From the NCBI RefSeq assembly GCF_004352845.1, contig NZ_SJRX01000001.1, forward strand, positions 186,001 through 250,000: a stretch of 64,000 nucleotides of DNA. Reading direction: 5' to 3'. The position numbers were made by a program, and so were the translations under genes. This document shows, piece after piece, positions 15,017 to 29,904 of the stretch. The notes below the pieces were generated by a model. The model was not told where the DNA came from. It searched no databases and saw only the letters and a list, made by a program, of their open reading frames with translations. Source of the stretch: Luteimonas terricola (GTDB lineage: Bacteria > Pseudomonadota > Gammaproteobacteria > Xanthomonadales > Xanthomonadaceae). The stretch's first letter is position 1; the number at the start of each line of letters is the position of its first letter.

Positions 15017-15954
15017 TGCGCCGGCCAGGACGCGGGGCGGCGCCAGAACCGCATCAGGTGCCGGCGACGCAGCGCCAGCCGCCAGCCGCCGCCGTCATCC
15101 AGCTGCAGCTCGCCGATGCGACCCGCACGCAGCGCATCGAGCGCTGGCAGGAGCCACTCGCGTTCGATCCACTCGAGGTCGCGCGTGCCTTCGATGTCGT
15201 ACACGCCGGGTTCGCCACCCAAGCGCTCCGGCAAGGGCTCGCCACGCCCGCTGGCCGCGGCCAGCGCACGCGCGGTGTCGTCTCCGCTGTAGCCGGTCGC
15301 AGCACCCTCGCCCGCCACCGTGGGCAGCCGGCCGCCGCCCCAGAACCAGAGCGCGTTGACCGGCGCCTGGCCGCGCGCGGCGCGTCGCGCATTGAGCGGA
15401 TGGTTGTGCAGCGTCACCTGGGCCTCGCTGGCCAGGATGCGCCAGCGCCGGCCCTCGGGACTGGTGTCGAGATGGTCGAAGACGTCCTCGCCCAGCGCAT
15501 CGCCGGGGTCGGAGAACGATGGCACCTTCGCTCCTTCCGGGAGGCGCAGGTACCAGCGCGCCGGATGCGGCGCGTCGAGCATGAAGCCGGCGTCGCCAAA
15601 CAGCGGCCGCAGCGCGGGCAGCAGTTCGTCGCAGTCTTCGCGCGTCAGCCCCAGGGCATCACCGTGCGCCAGCAGTCGCACGCCGTTGATGTCCGGACGC
15701 AGCCAGACCGGATCGGCGCGCAGCCAGGCCGCGCCCGCGGCGTCGCCGGCCTCGGCCTGGCGGGACAGCGCCGCGATCGGCCAGCCCTCGCCGCGCAGCG
15801 GGAAATGCCGGAGCAGCTGTGCACGCCGCCCGGGCTCGCCGTCGGGCTGGCGTTTGCCGCGCCCGACCAGCTTCGCGTTCGCCGCGGACAGGCGCTGCCG
15901 CCCGAGCCGCGCAGCGGCCGGGAGCAGCAATGTGATGGTGCTGGAAGCCGGCAT
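15013..15954 (-). CDS. rpfE: RpfE-like protein, phosphoglycerate-mutase related
   Basis: This 313-aa protein is the counterpart of rpfE, placed between recJ and greA in the Xanthomonas rpf cluster. It resembles the regulatory proteins related to 2,3-bisphosphoglycerate-independent phosphoglycerate mutase. Segments such as LRADPVWLRPDINGVRLLA and a C-terminal ALDALRAGRIGELQLDDGGG are typical. No signal peptide or membrane segment is seen, so it should be cytosolic. Mutants in Xanthomonas show modest effects on secreted enzymes (established knowledge), but the molecular role is not known. It is coupled to recJ by a 4-nt overlap. Confidence 0.85.
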   Translation of the reverse strand: MPASSTITLLLPAAARLGRQRLSAANAKLVGRGKRQPDGEPGRRAQLLRHFPLRGEGWPIAALSRQAEAGDAAGAAWLRADPVWLRPDINGVRLLAHGDALGLTREDCDELLPALRPLFGDAGFMLDAPHPARWYLRLPEGAKVPSFSDPGDALGEDVFDHLDTSPEGRRWRILASEAQVTLHNHPLNARRAARGQAPVNALWFWGGGRLPTVAGEGAATGYSGDDTARALAAASGRGEPLPERLGGEPGVYDIEGTRDLEWIEREWLLPALDALRAGRIGELQLDDGGGWRLALRRRHLMRFWRRPASWPAQ

Positions 15955-15961
15955 CGCCGGA

Positions 15962-16431
15962 TCAGCCGTAGCTGACCTCGACGATCTCGTACTCGCTGGT
16001 GCCGCCGGGCGCCTCGATGGTGACGACGTCGCCGGCGTGCTTGCCGATCAGCGCACGCGCGACCGGCGACGAGATCGCGATCTGGCCGTTCTTGATGTTG
16101 GCCTCGAGGTCGCCAACGATCTGGTAGCGCTTCTCCGCGCCGCTCTCTTCGTCGGCCAGCACCACGGTGGCGCCGAACACCACCCTGTCGCCGACCTTGA
16201 GCGTGGACACGTCGATCACCTGCGCGTGCGACAGCTCTCCTTCGAGCTGCTTGATGCGGCCCTCGATGAAGCCCTGCTGCTCGCGCGCGGCGTGGTACTC
16301 CGCATTTTCCTTCAGATCGCCGTGCGCACGCGCCTCGGCGATCGCATTGATGACGGCAGGCCGCTGGACGCTCTTCAGCTCTTCCAGTTCCGCGCGCAGC
16401 CGCTGCGCGCCCTGTGCCGTGATCGGTGGTC

Positions 16432-16435
<4 letters not shown>
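15962..16435 (-). CDS. greA: Transcription elongation factor GreA
   Basis: This 157-aa factor rescues backtracked RNA polymerase by stimulating transcript cleavage. The N-terminal coiled coil (about residues 5-75) carries the acidic tip [20 protein letters not shown]. The C-terminal FKBP-like domain ends in [19 protein letters not shown]. The ATG overlaps the carB stop codon (ATGA), placing greA in the carAB transcript, a common arrangement in gammaproteobacteria. Length is as expected. Confidence 0.97.
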
Positions 16436-20798
<4,363 letters not shown>

Positions 20799-20934
20799 TG
20801 GCGGTCGCCTACGTGGGGTTGCAAGACACCGCCGGCCCGGCATCGGCCGGCCCGGAGGCGAGGTGGTTCAGGCGAGCGGGAATGATACCGGCGCGGACCG
20901 GGCTGCGCCAGCACGGAACGTGAACGCGCGTGCG

Positions 20935-21648
20935 TCAGAGCAGGTCGCGGAGGCGCCAGACCCCGGCTTCGCGGCCGCGCAGGCGCGCGGCGACGTGCAG
21001 TGCGCCGCGTGCGAACACGTCGCGGTTGGTGGCGCGGTGGACCAGTTCGACCCGCTCACCCATGCCCGTGAACTGCACGAGGTGCTCGCCCACGACATCG
21101 CCGGCGCGCAGGCTGGCGTAGCGCGCGTCCGCCCCGCCCAGCCCCGCCGCGGCCCCGAGGGCCAGCGCGGTTCCCGAGGGCGCATCCTTCTTGTGCACGT
21201 GGTGGGTTTCGACGATGTCGCAGTCCCAGCCGGCCAGGCTCGCGGCCGCGCGCTCGACCAGTTCCTCGAGCACGGCCACGCCGAGGCTGAAGTTGGCGGC
21301 CCAGAGCACGGGGATCGCCGCCGCGGCGTCGGCCATCGCCTGCCGCTGCCCGTCCGAGAGCCCGGTGGTGCCGGAGACCAGCGCTGCCCCGCGCTGCCGG
21401 CACAGTGCCAACAGCGGGTCGAAGCCCTCGGGCAGGCTGAAGTCGACCGCGACGTCGAACGCGGGAACGCCTGCCAGCTCGGTGGCGGCGAAGTGCGGCA
21501 CGCCGTCGACCACGCGCTGTGCGGGCCGGCGGGAGACCGCCGCGACCACGTTGCAATCGCCGGCCTCGCCCTCGGCGCACAGGCGCAACAGCGCCCGGCC
21601 CATGCGACCGCTGGCACCGTGGATCAGGAATCGTGTCGGCTCGCCCAT
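20935..21648 (-). CDS. dapB: 4-hydroxy-tetrahydrodipicolinate reductase
   Basis: This 237-aa NAD(P)H-dependent reductase serves lysine and diaminopimelate synthesis. The Rossmann fingerprint is IHGASGRMGRALL. The catalytic segment ETHHVHKKDAPSGTA (His-His and Lys) follows at about residues 140-154, after SGTTGLS in the dinucleotide domain. ATG 21648 is preferred over the longer ORF start at 21684. The first 12 residues of the longer form are atypical, and a promoter (-35 and -10) occupies that stretch. That promoter leaves no room for a leader, so the mRNA may be leaderless. Confidence 0.94.
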   Translation of the reverse strand: MGEPTRFLIHGASGRMGRALLRLCAEGEAGDCNVVAAVSRRPAQRVVDGVPHFAATELAGVPAFDVAVDFSLPEGFDPLLALCRQRGAALVSGTTGLSDGQRQAMADAAAAIPVLWAANFSLGVAVLEELVERAAASLAGWDCDIVETHHVHKKDAPSGTALALGAAAGLGGADARYASLRAGDVVGEHLVQFTGMGERVELVHRATNRDVFARGALHVAARLRGREAGVWRLRDLL

Positions 21649-21655
21649 GCGGGCA

Positions 21656-21684
21656 AGGCTAGCCGTGTGCGCTGGCCCCGACAA
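21656..21684 (-). promoter_or_regulatory. Candidate dapB promoter, leaderless configuration
   Basis: On the minus strand TTGTCG (21684-21679), a 17-nt spacer and TAGCCT (21661-21656) are followed after 7 nt by the dapB ATG. No Shine-Dalgarno is present. The expected start point coincides with the ATG. Confidence 0.4.
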
Positions 21685-21721
21685 GGAAGATCGCGTGCGT
21701 CGCCAACGCGGCGGCGCGCCC

Positions 21722-22855
21722 TCAGGAGGTCATCCGCTCCCAGAAGCCCTTCACGCCGTCGACGAAGGTGCTGGACTTCGGCGAGTGGCGGCGCGCGTTG
21801 TCGCCAACGAAGGTCGCCTCCAGCTGCTCCAGCAGCTCGCGCTGCTCGTTGGTCAGGTTGACCGGCGTCTCGACCACCACCTTGCAGTAGAGGTCGCCCG
21901 GAGCACGGCTGCGCACCGACTTCACGCCCTTGTCGCGCAGGCGGAAGACCTTGCCGGTCTGGGTCTCGGCGGGCACGCGGATCTCCGCCTCGCCGCCAAG
22001 CGTGGGCACGCGCACGGTGTCGCCGAGCGTGGCCTGGGAAATGCGGATCGGCACCTCGCAGTGCAGGTCGTCGCCGTCACGCTGGAAGATGTCGTGCTCG
22101 CGCACGCGGATCTCGACATACAGGTCGCCGGGCTGGGTGCCGGACGGACCAGCCTCGCCCTCGCCGGACAGGCGGATACGGTCGCCGTTGTCGACTCCCG
22201 CGGGCACCTTGACCGACAGCACCTTCTCTTCTTCCACGCGGCCGTTGCCGCGACAGGCCGGGCACGGCGTCTGGAACGTCTTGCCGCGGCCGTGGCAGGA
22301 CGGGCACGGCTGCTGCATCGAGAAGATGCCGCGCTGGAAGCGCACCTGGCCGTGGCCATGGCAGGTTTCGCAGGTCTCGAGCACCCCGTCTTCGGAGCCC
22401 GTGCCCTTGCAGGGTTCGCACTCGGCCAGGCTGGGCAGCTCGATCCGGCGCTCGACGCCGGCCACGGCTTCCCCGAGGTCGAGCTCCATCACGTAGCCGA
22501 TGTCGGCGCCGCGGCGCGGCCCGCGCGGACCGCCGCCACCGCCGAAAATGTTGCCGAAGATGTCGCCGAAGATGTCGCCCATGTCGGCGCCGCCAAAGCC
22601 CGGGCCGGCGTTGCCGCCGCCCATGCCGTGCTCGAACGCCGCGTGGCCGTGCTGGTCGTACATGCGGCGCTTGCCGCCGTCGGACAGCACCTCGTAGGCC
22701 TCCTTGCACTCCTTGAACGCGGCCTCGGCGGCATGGTCGCCGGGGTTGCGGTCGGGATGGTGCTTCATCGCACAGCGGCGATAGGCCTTCTTCAGCTCGT
22801 CCTCGGTGGCGGCACGGCCGACACCGAGGACGTCGTAGTAGTCGCGCTTGCTCAA
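21722..22855 (-). CDS. dnaJ: Co-chaperone DnaJ
   Basis: This 377-aa type I Hsp40 delivers substrates to DnaK and stimulates its ATPase. The J-domain has the HPD motif in [12 protein letters not shown] Gly/Phe-like linker (about 75-125) follows, then four CxxCxGxG zinc-finger repeats ([32 protein letters not shown]) and a C-terminal substrate domain. The start is TTG at 22855, two nt after the dnaK stop ([11 protein letters not shown] follows); no ATG is available. This weak start may set DnaJ below DnaK. It is the last gene of hrcA-grpE-dnaK-dnaJ. Confidence 0.96.
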   Translation of the reverse strand: MSKRDYYDVLGVGRAATEDELKKAYRRCAMKHHPDRNPGDHAAEAAFKECKEAYEVLSDGGKRRMYDQHGHAAFEHGMGGGNAGPGFGGADMGDIFGDIFGNIFGGGGGPRGPRRGADIGYVMELDLGEAVAGVERRIELPSLAECEPCKGTGSEDGVLETCETCHGHGQVRFQRGIFSMQQPCPSCHGRGKTFQTPCPACRGNGRVEEEKVLSVKVPAGVDNGDRIRLSGEGEAGPSGTQPGDLYVEIRVREHDIFQRDGDDLHCEVPIRISQATLGDTVRVPTLGGEAEIRVPAETQTGKVFRLRDKGVKSVRSRAPGDLYCKVVVETPVNLTNEQRELLEQLEATFVGDNARRHSPKSSTFVDGVKGFWERMTS

Positions 22856-22857
22856 GG

Positions 22858-24786
<1,929 letters not shown>

Positions 24787-24852
24787 GGGTTTGCCTCTGG
24801 GTTCGTGTCTGGGGCGGCGGGGCCGCCGATGACTGCTATCTGGGGATGGTCG

Positions 24853-24872
24853 CCGGCGCCTTCAAGCGCCGG
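24853..24872 (-). other. Stem-loop between grpE and dnaK
   Basis: CCGGCGC, a 6-nt loop and GCGCCGG form a 7-bp hairpin just after the grpE stop. It lacks a T-run, so a processing or 5'-stabiliser role for the dnaK message is more likely than termination (inference). Confidence 0.4.
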
Positions 24873-24883
24873 TGGCCGTGGGT

Positions 24884-25390
24884 TCAGTCGGCCTGGGCGA
24901 CGGCCACCATGGCCGGGCGCAGCAGTTGCTCGTTGAGGCGGTAGCCCTTCTGGAACAGCTGGGCCACGGCACCCGGACCAAGGTCCGGGGCTTCGACCAC
25001 GCTCATCGCCTGGTGGAGGTCGGGGTTGAAGGCGTCCCCGGCAGCCGGCGCGATCTCGAACAGGCCGTGGTTGCCGGCCACCCGGCGCAGCTCGCGCAGG
25101 GTCAGCTCGACGCCGTCGTGCAGCGGGCCGGCGGCCCCGGCGACCAGCGCCGCGTCCAGGCTGTCGAACACCGGCAGCAGGTCGCCGAGGATCTGCTTGT
25201 TGGCGAAGCGGCAGGCGTTCTGGACATCGCGCTCCATGCGCCGGCGCTGGTTCTCGAGGTCGGCGCGGTCGACCAGCGACTGCGCGCGTACCTGCTCCAG
25301 CTCGCCGCGGAGGGATTCGATCACTTCTTCCAGCGGAATGTCTTCGGCGGGTGCCTCTGCGGCGTGGTCGGGCGTGGGTTCGGTGGTCAT
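24884..25390 (-). CDS. grpE: Nucleotide exchange factor GrpE
   Basis: This 168-aa protein is the DnaK exchange factor. An acidic N-terminus (MTTEPTPDHAAEAPAEDIPLEE) leads into a long coiled coil (about residues 20-85), then a beta-domain with the family signature (AFNPDLHQAMSVVEAP ... LFQKGYRLNEQLLRPAMV). The ATG overlaps the hrcA stop (ATGA), so the two are translationally coupled. A longer reading frame upstream runs inside hrcA and is not coding. Confidence 0.96.
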   Translation of the reverse strand: MTTEPTPDHAAEAPAEDIPLEEVIESLRGELEQVRAQSLVDRADLENQRRRMERDVQNACRFANKQILGDLLPVFDSLDAALVAGAAGPLHDGVELTLRELRRVAGNHGLFEIAPAAGDAFNPDLHQAMSVVEAPDLGPGAVAQLFQKGYRLNEQLLRPAMVAVAQAD

Positions 25391-26478
25391 CGCTCTCGTG
25401 GGTCCGGAGTGTCTTGGTCCGGACTGAGTGGGGTTGCCGGCTCGGGTTTCAAGGCGGCGCCCAGCGCTTCGGCGGTCGCCTGGACCACCGGGATCACCCG
25501 GTCGTAGGCCATGCGGGTGGGTCCGATGACCCCGAGCACGCCCAGCACCCGGCCGTCCGCACCGTAGGGCGCGGTCACCAGCGACATCCCGGCCAGCGGC
25601 GCGATCCCGGTTTCCTCGCCGAAGAACACCCGCACGCCCTGGGCCTTCACCGTGCGCTCGAGCAACTGCAGGATCTCGCGTTTCTCGGTGAAGGCATCGA
25701 ACAGCTCGCGCAGGCGGTCGAGGTCGGCCAGGTCCTGCAGGCCCAGCAGCCGCGCCTGGCCGGCGACCACCATGTCCTCGCCGCCGGGCACCAGCACCTG
25801 CTCGGCGATCTCGGTGGTGGCGCGCAGCAGGCCCTCCATCTCGCTGCGCGCGCTCTTCAGCTCGCGCAGCAGGGTGGCGCGGATGCCCGCCAGCGGCTGC
25901 CCCGCGAAATGGGCGTTGAGGTAGTTGGCCACCCGCTCGAGCTCGTCGGCGCCGTAGGCGCGCCGGGTCTGGACGATGCGGTTCTGCACTTCGTTGTCGG
26001 CGAAGACCACGATCGCCATCACCCGCTGCCCGTCCAGCGGCACGAAGTCGATCTGGCGGAAGGCGAACTGCTCGCGCCCGGGCACGCTGACCACGCCGAC
26101 GAAGCGGGTCATGGCCGAGACCAGCTCCGAGGCGCTGCCCAGCAGCGACTGCGTGCCGCCGCCGGGGGCCAGGCTGCCGCGCAGGCGCTCGAACTCGCCC
26201 TCGCCCAGCGGGCTGAGCTGCAGCAGCGAGTCGACGAAGACGCGGTAGCCGCGGGCCGTGGGCACGCGTCCGGCCGAGGTGTGCGGGGCCGAAAGCAGGC
26301 CGACTTCCTCCAGGTCGGACAGGATGTTGCGGATCGTCGCCGCGCTCACGTCCAGGCCCGCGTGCCGGGCCAGGGTCTGCGAACCGACCGGCTCGCCGTC
26401 GCGGATATGGCGGCCGATCAGGGTGCGCAACAGCTGGCGCGCGCGCGGGTCGAGGGGATCGGAGTGGCGTCGGGACAT
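25387..26478 (-). CDS. hrcA: Heat-inducible transcription repressor HrcA
   Basis: This 363-aa repressor normally binds CIRCE operators and needs GroEL for activity. An N-terminal winged helix includes the recognition region (VGSQTLARHAGLDVSAATIRNILSDLEEVGLL). A GAF-like domain and dimerisation domain follow (FVGVVSVPGREQFAFRQIDFV; VLGVLGVIGPTRMAYDRV). It heads the chaperone operon. No CIRCE palindrome is visible upstream here, so it probably controls groESL elsewhere. A promoter sits immediately before ATG 26478 without Shine-Dalgarno, suggesting a leaderless message. Confidence 0.95.
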   Translation of the reverse strand: MSRRHSDPLDPRARQLLRTLIGRHIRDGEPVGSQTLARHAGLDVSAATIRNILSDLEEVGLLSAPHTSAGRVPTARGYRVFVDSLLQLSPLGEGEFERLRGSLAPGGGTQSLLGSASELVSAMTRFVGVVSVPGREQFAFRQIDFVPLDGQRVMAIVVFADNEVQNRIVQTRRAYGADELERVANYLNAHFAGQPLAGIRATLLRELKSARSEMEGLLRATTEIAEQVLVPGGEDMVVAGQARLLGLQDLADLDRLRELFDAFTEKREILQLLERTVKAQGVRVFFGEETGIAPLAGMSLVTAPYGADGRVLGVLGVIGPTRMAYDRVIPVVQATAEALGAALKPEPATPLSPDQDTPDPRER

Positions 26479-26484
26479 GCCGCG

Positions 26485-26513
26485 GGTATACGTCCGTGCG
26501 GCGCTTGTCGCAA
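26485..26513 (-). promoter_or_regulatory. Candidate hrcA-grpE-dnaK-dnaJ promoter
   Basis: On the minus strand TTGCGA (26513-26508), a spacer of 17 and TATACC (26490-26485) are followed after 6 nt by the hrcA ATG. It resembles a sigma-70 more than a sigma-32 promoter. Transcription would start at or next to the ATG. Confidence 0.5.
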
Positions 26514-26568
26514 GCGGCGAGATCCACCGATGACACACTTGGCGTCCACGCGGCACAATTCGCGGACC

Positions 26569-28248
26569 ATGCTCAAGCGCCTGTCGATCAAGGATTTCGC
26601 CGTCGTCTCCGCCACCGAACTCGAGTTCGGCCGGGGGCTGACCGTCGTTTCGGGCGAAACCGGCGCGGGCAAGTCGCTGATCGTCGATGCCCTGGGCTTC
26701 CTGTCCGGGCTGCGCGCCGACAGCGGCGTGGTCCGCCACGGCGCCCAGCGCGCCGAGCTCGACGCCGAGTTCGACCTCGCCGACTCGGCCGCCGCGCTCA
26801 AATGGCTGCGCGAACAGGAGTTCGACGACGGCCAGGCCTGCCAGCTGCGGCGCACCCTGCGCGCCGACGGCGGCTCGCGGGCCTGGATCAACGGCCGCCC
26901 GGCCACGCTGTCGCAACTCGGCGCGCTGGCCGCGCTGCTGGTCGAGATCCACGGCCAGCATGAGCACCAGGCGCTGCTGTCACGCGGCAGCCAGCTCGCC
27001 CTGCTCGACGCCTTCGGCCGCCACGAGGCCGAACTCGCGACCGTGGCCGGGGCGGCACGCGCCTGGTCGTCGCTGCTGCACGAGCGCGGGCGGCTGAACG
27101 CGGCCGGCGACGTGTCCGACCGCATCGACTTCCTGACCCACCAGCACGCCGAGCTCGAGCGCGAGGAACTGGAACCCGAGGCGATCGAGGAGCTGGTGGC
27201 CGGCCACCGCCGCCAGGCCCATGCCACGGACCTGGTCGGCGCCTGCGACGCCGCACTCGAGCGCCTGGGCGGCGACGCCGATGCGCTGCCGGCCGTCGTG
27301 CAGCAGCTGCGCGGCCTGCTGGCGCGCATGCAGGCGCATGAGCCGCGCCTGGCCGAGGTCGACAGCATGCTCGAGGGCGCGGCGATCCAGCTGGATGAAG
27401 CCGCGGTGCTGCTCGACCGCGTCCGCGCCGATCTCGACATCGACCCGGACCGGCTGCAGGAGCAGGAACACCGGCTCTCGCGCCTGCACGAGCTTTCGCG
27501 CAAGCACCGCGTGCCGCCCGAGGACCTGGCGGCGCAGCGCGACGCGCTGGCCGCTGAGCTGGAGACACTGGTGGGTTCGGCAAAAAGGCTGTCGGGCCTG
27601 GAAGGCGAGATCGATGCCGCTGCCGCCGCCTGGCGCACCGCCGCCGCCCGCCTCGGCAAGGCCCGCGCCAAGGCCGCCGCCGCGCTGGGCAAGGCCACGA
27701 CCGCGCTGATCGCCGAACTCGGCATGGGCGGCGGGCGTTTTGAAATCGCGCTGGAACCCACCGCCGCCGACGCCCCGGACGCGCAGGGCGCCGAGCGCGC
27801 CGAATTCCTGGTCACGGCGAACGCCGGCCAGCCGCCGCGGCCGCTGCGCAAGGTGGCGTCGGGCGGCGAGCTCTCGCGCATCTCGCTGGCCATCGAAGTC
27901 GCCGCCCTGGGCATGGACGCCGTGCAGACCATGGTCTTCGACGAGGTCGACTCCGGGATCGGCGGCGGCGTGGCCGGGATCGTGGGCCGCAAGCTGCGCG
28001 ACCTGGGCAGCAAGCGCCAGGTGCTGTGCGTGACCCACCTGCCGCAGGTCGCGGCCCAGGGCCATGCCCACTACCGCGTCAGCAAGGCCGAAAGCGCAGG
28101 GATGACGCAGAGTTCGGTGCGCCTGCTCGACGACGCCGGCCGCCAGGAGGAACTGGCGCGGATGCTCGGCGGGATCGAGGTCAGCCGCGAGGCGCGGGCC
28201 GCGGCACGGCGGCTGCTGCGCGAGGCCGACGAAGCGCCGGCCGGCTGA
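26569..28248 (+). CDS. recN: DNA repair ATPase RecN
   Basis: This 559-aa SMC-like ATPase acts in double-strand break repair. The N-terminal Walker A is SGETGAGKSLIVDALGF. A long coiled-coil middle (about 150-370) holds several charged heptads, including LEREELEPEAIEEL. The C-terminal signature and Walker B follow (ASGGELSRISLAIEV, TMVFDEVDSGIGG). It is divergent from hrcA over a 90-nt gap. CACAAT lies 9 nt before the ATG and could be a -10 giving a very short leader. RecN is usually LexA-controlled, but no LexA box is recognisable here. Confidence 0.96.
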   Translation: MLKRLSIKDFAVVSATELEFGRGLTVVSGETGAGKSLIVDALGFLSGLRADSGVVRHGAQRAELDAEFDLADSAAALKWLREQEFDDGQACQLRRTLRADGGSRAWINGRPATLSQLGALAALLVEIHGQHEHQALLSRGSQLALLDAFGRHEAELATVAGAARAWSSLLHERGRLNAAGDVSDRIDFLTHQHAELEREELEPEAIEELVAGHRRQAHATDLVGACDAALERLGGDADALPAVVQQLRGLLARMQAHEPRLAEVDSMLEGAAIQLDEAAVLLDRVRADLDIDPDRLQEQEHRLSRLHELSRKHRVPPEDLAAQRDALAAELETLVGSAKRLSGLEGEIDAAAAAWRTAAARLGKARAKAAAALGKATTALIAELGMGGGRFEIALEPTAADAPDAQGAERAEFLVTANAGQPPRPLRKVASGGELSRISLAIEVAALGMDAVQTMVFDEVDSGIGGGVAGIVGRKLRDLGSKRQVLCVTHLPQVAAQGHAHYRVSKAESAGMTQSSVRLLDDAGRQEELARMLGGIEVSREARAAARRLLREADEAPAG

Positions 28249-28257
28249 AGCACGCGC

Positions 28258-28662
28258 TCAACGCTTCTTGCGCACGTAGAGCACCAGCGAGTGCTCTTCC
28301 AGGATGTAGCCGTGCTGCTCCGCGATCTGGTGCTGCAGATCCTCGATCTCGGGGCTTTCGAATTCGATGATCTTGCCGGTGTCGACGTCGACCATGTGGT
28401 CGTGGTGGCCACCGCGGTCGATCTCGTAGACCGCGGTGCCGCCCTCGAAATTGTGCTTGAGCACCAGGCCGGCGGCCTCGAACTGGGTGAGCACCCGGTA
28501 GACGGTGGCCAAGCCGATCTCGTCGCCGCCGTCGAGCAGCTGGCGGTAGATGTCCTCGGCGGTCATGTGGTGGTGCGCGGTCTTCTGCTCGAGCAGCTGC
28601 AGGATGCGCATGCGCGGGTGCGTGACCTTCAGCCCGGCCTTGCGCAGCTCGTTGGTTTCCAT
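28258..28662 (-). CDS. fur: Ferric uptake regulator Fur
   Basis: This 134-aa iron-responsive repressor has an N-terminal winged helix (TNELRKAGLKVTHPRMRIL ... GLATVYRVLTQFEAAGLV). The regulatory metal site is in GGHHDHMVDVDTGKIIEFESPEIE, with a His-rich end (AEQHGYILEEHSLVLYV). The CxxC zinc pairs found in some Fur proteins are missing, as is common in xanthomonads. ATG 28662 matches the family; the ORF to 28764 runs through the promoter region shared with bamE. Confidence 0.96.
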   Translation of the reverse strand: METNELRKAGLKVTHPRMRILQLLEQKTAHHHMTAEDIYRQLLDGGDEIGLATVYRVLTQFEAAGLVLKHNFEGGTAVYEIDRGGHHDHMVDVDTGKIIEFESPEIEDLQHQIAEQHGYILEEHSLVLYVRKKR

Positions 28663-28730
28663 GCGTATTCCGTCCAGTTGGCGGTTGTCGCGCCAGCTGC
28701 CGTGGTTCGGTCGCGGCGGCCTGTCGAGTG

Positions 28731-28736
28731 TATCAT
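28731..28736 (+). promoter_or_regulatory. -10 element of bamE, leaderless spacing
   Basis: TATCAT ends 6 nt before ATG 28743. No Shine-Dalgarno separates them. A -35 candidate (TTCGGT, 28706-28711) has a 19-nt spacer. Confidence 0.35.
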
Positions 28737-28742
28737 CGCGGC

Positions 28743-29159
28743 ATGTCCGCCCTGCCCTGGCCACCGATGCGCAAACTGATCGCTCCCCTCCTCACCGTCT
28801 TCCTTGCCACCGGCTGCAGCGTCCTCTACAAGCAGCCGATCTACCAGGGCGCCCTGGTGGATCCGGACAACGTCAGCCAGCTGCAGGCCGGGATGAACCG
28901 CCAGCAGGTGTCGGCCCTGCTCGGCACGCCGTCGATCCAGGATCCGTTCCACCACGACCGCTGGGACTACACCGCCACCGAGCGCGTCGGCCGCACCGGC
29001 AAGACGGAAATCCACAACCTGGTGCTGTTCTTCGAGGGCGACTCGCTCGCGCGCTGGGAGGGTGACTATTTCCCCGACCGCGACAAGGAGCTGATCGGCA
29101 ACGTGCGCCGGCAGTTCGGCCCCAACCTGCCCCGCCAGGACAGCAACCGCCGCCGCTGA
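28743..29159 (+). CDS. bamE: Outer-membrane assembly lipoprotein BamE (SmpA)
   Basis: This small lipoprotein of the BAM complex helps insert beta-barrel proteins. A signal peptide MRKLIAPLLTVFLATGC ends in a lipobox (LATGC). The mature part has the SmpA/OmlA fold: YQGALVDPDNVSQLQAGMNRQQVSALLGTPSIQDPFH, then DRWDYTATER. Divergence from fur is the classic gammaproteobacterial arrangement. ATG 28743 (138 aa) is chosen for the -10 spacing. ATG 28767 (130 aa) would give a tighter 17-residue signal peptide and is equally possible. Confidence 0.93.
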   Translation: MSALPWPPMRKLIAPLLTVFLATGCSVLYKQPIYQGALVDPDNVSQLQAGMNRQQVSALLGTPSIQDPFHHDRWDYTATERVGRTGKTEIHNLVLFFEGDSLARWEGDYFPDRDKELIGNVRRQFGPNLPRQDSNRRR

Positions 29160-29167
29160 ACCCGGGG

Positions 29168-29419
29168 TCAGCGCCGGGCGGCCCGCCGCCGCCGCGCGTC
29201 CTTGGGATCGATCAGCAGCGGGCGCAGCAGCTCCACGCGGTCGCCATCGCGCAGCGCCTGGCCGGCCGCCGCGCGCACGCCGTACACCGCATACCCGTCG
29301 ATGCCATCCAGCGGCAGGCCGCTGGCGGCCACTGCATCGCCGACGGTCGCAGGCGCCGCCAGTTCGACGACCACCGCGCGATGGTCGCGCGGCAGCGCCA
29401 GCACGACCTCCACCCGCAC
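29168..29419 (-). CDS. rnfH: RnfH family ubiquitin-like protein
   Basis: This 83-aa beta-grasp protein (VEVVLALPRDHRAVVVELAAPATVGDAV ... GYAVYGVRAAAGQALRDGDRVELLRPLLIDPKDARRRRA) has the PLxxDPKxxRRxRA ending that marks the RnfH/UPF0125 family. It follows ratA by a few nt, the conserved ratA-rnfH pair (yfjG-yfjF in E. coli). The start is GTG 29419. Biochemical function is unknown. Confidence 0.92.
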   Translation of the reverse strand: MRVEVVLALPRDHRAVVVELAAPATVGDAVAASGLPLDGIDGYAVYGVRAAAGQALRDGDRVELLRPLLIDPKDARRRRAARR

Positions 29420-29422
29420 CGC

Positions 29423-29851
29423 TCAGCCCCCGGCGTCGGCGACGCGCACGAAGTCGTCGACCATGCGGTCGGCCAGGCCCTGCAGTCCGAGCTTCATCGC
29501 CGGCACCAGCAGGCGGCTGCGCGGCTCGAAGTCGAGGCTGAGCGTGACCTTGCAGGCCGACTCGTCCAGGGCGTGGAATTCCCAGCGTCCCTCGAGCTTG
29601 CGGAACGGCCCGTCGCGGAGCTGCATGTCGATGTGGTGCGGCGGCGACAGGCGGTTCTCGGTCGTGAACCAGGTGCTGATGCCGCCGATGCCGAGCTCCA
29701 GGCGGCCCAGCACGCGGCGCTCGTCGGACTCCAGCACCTCGGCACCGCTGCACCAGGCGAAGCGCCGCGGATAGGCGGCGACGTCGTTGACCAGGGAGAA
29801 CATCCGCGCCGCGGAGTGCGCGACCAGCGCTGACCGTGTGATGGTGGGCAT
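29423..29851 (-). CDS. ratA: RatA/COQ10-like START-domain protein
   Basis: This 142-aa member of the polyketide cyclase/START fold (Coq10, RatA) has [20 protein letters not shown] at the start, then [21 protein letters not shown], and a C-terminal helix [20 protein letters not shown]. Relatives bind ubiquinone; the E. coli homologue has also been called a ribosome-association toxin, a role not inferable from sequence. It is divergent from smpB. The ORF extension to 29938 covers the smpB promoter region and is not used. Confidence 0.9.
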   Translation of the reverse strand: MPTITRSALVAHSAARMFSLVNDVAAYPRRFAWCSGAEVLESDERRVLGRLELGIGGISTWFTTENRLSPPHHIDMQLRDGPFRKLEGRWEFHALDESACKVTLSLDFEPRSRLLVPAMKLGLQGLADRMVDDFVRVADAGG

Positions 29852-29904
29852 GGGCGGCGTACGTCCGTTTCCTGTCGCGCCCGGCGCCGTGGGACAATGG
29901 CGGG

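Noticed and set aside
26479-26568. CIRCE operator in front of hrcA
   Set aside because: No TTAGCACTC-N9-GAGTGCTAA-like palindrome is present in the gap.
26479-26568. LexA box for recN
   Set aside because: No CTG-N10-CAG or TTAG-type palindrome found in the region.
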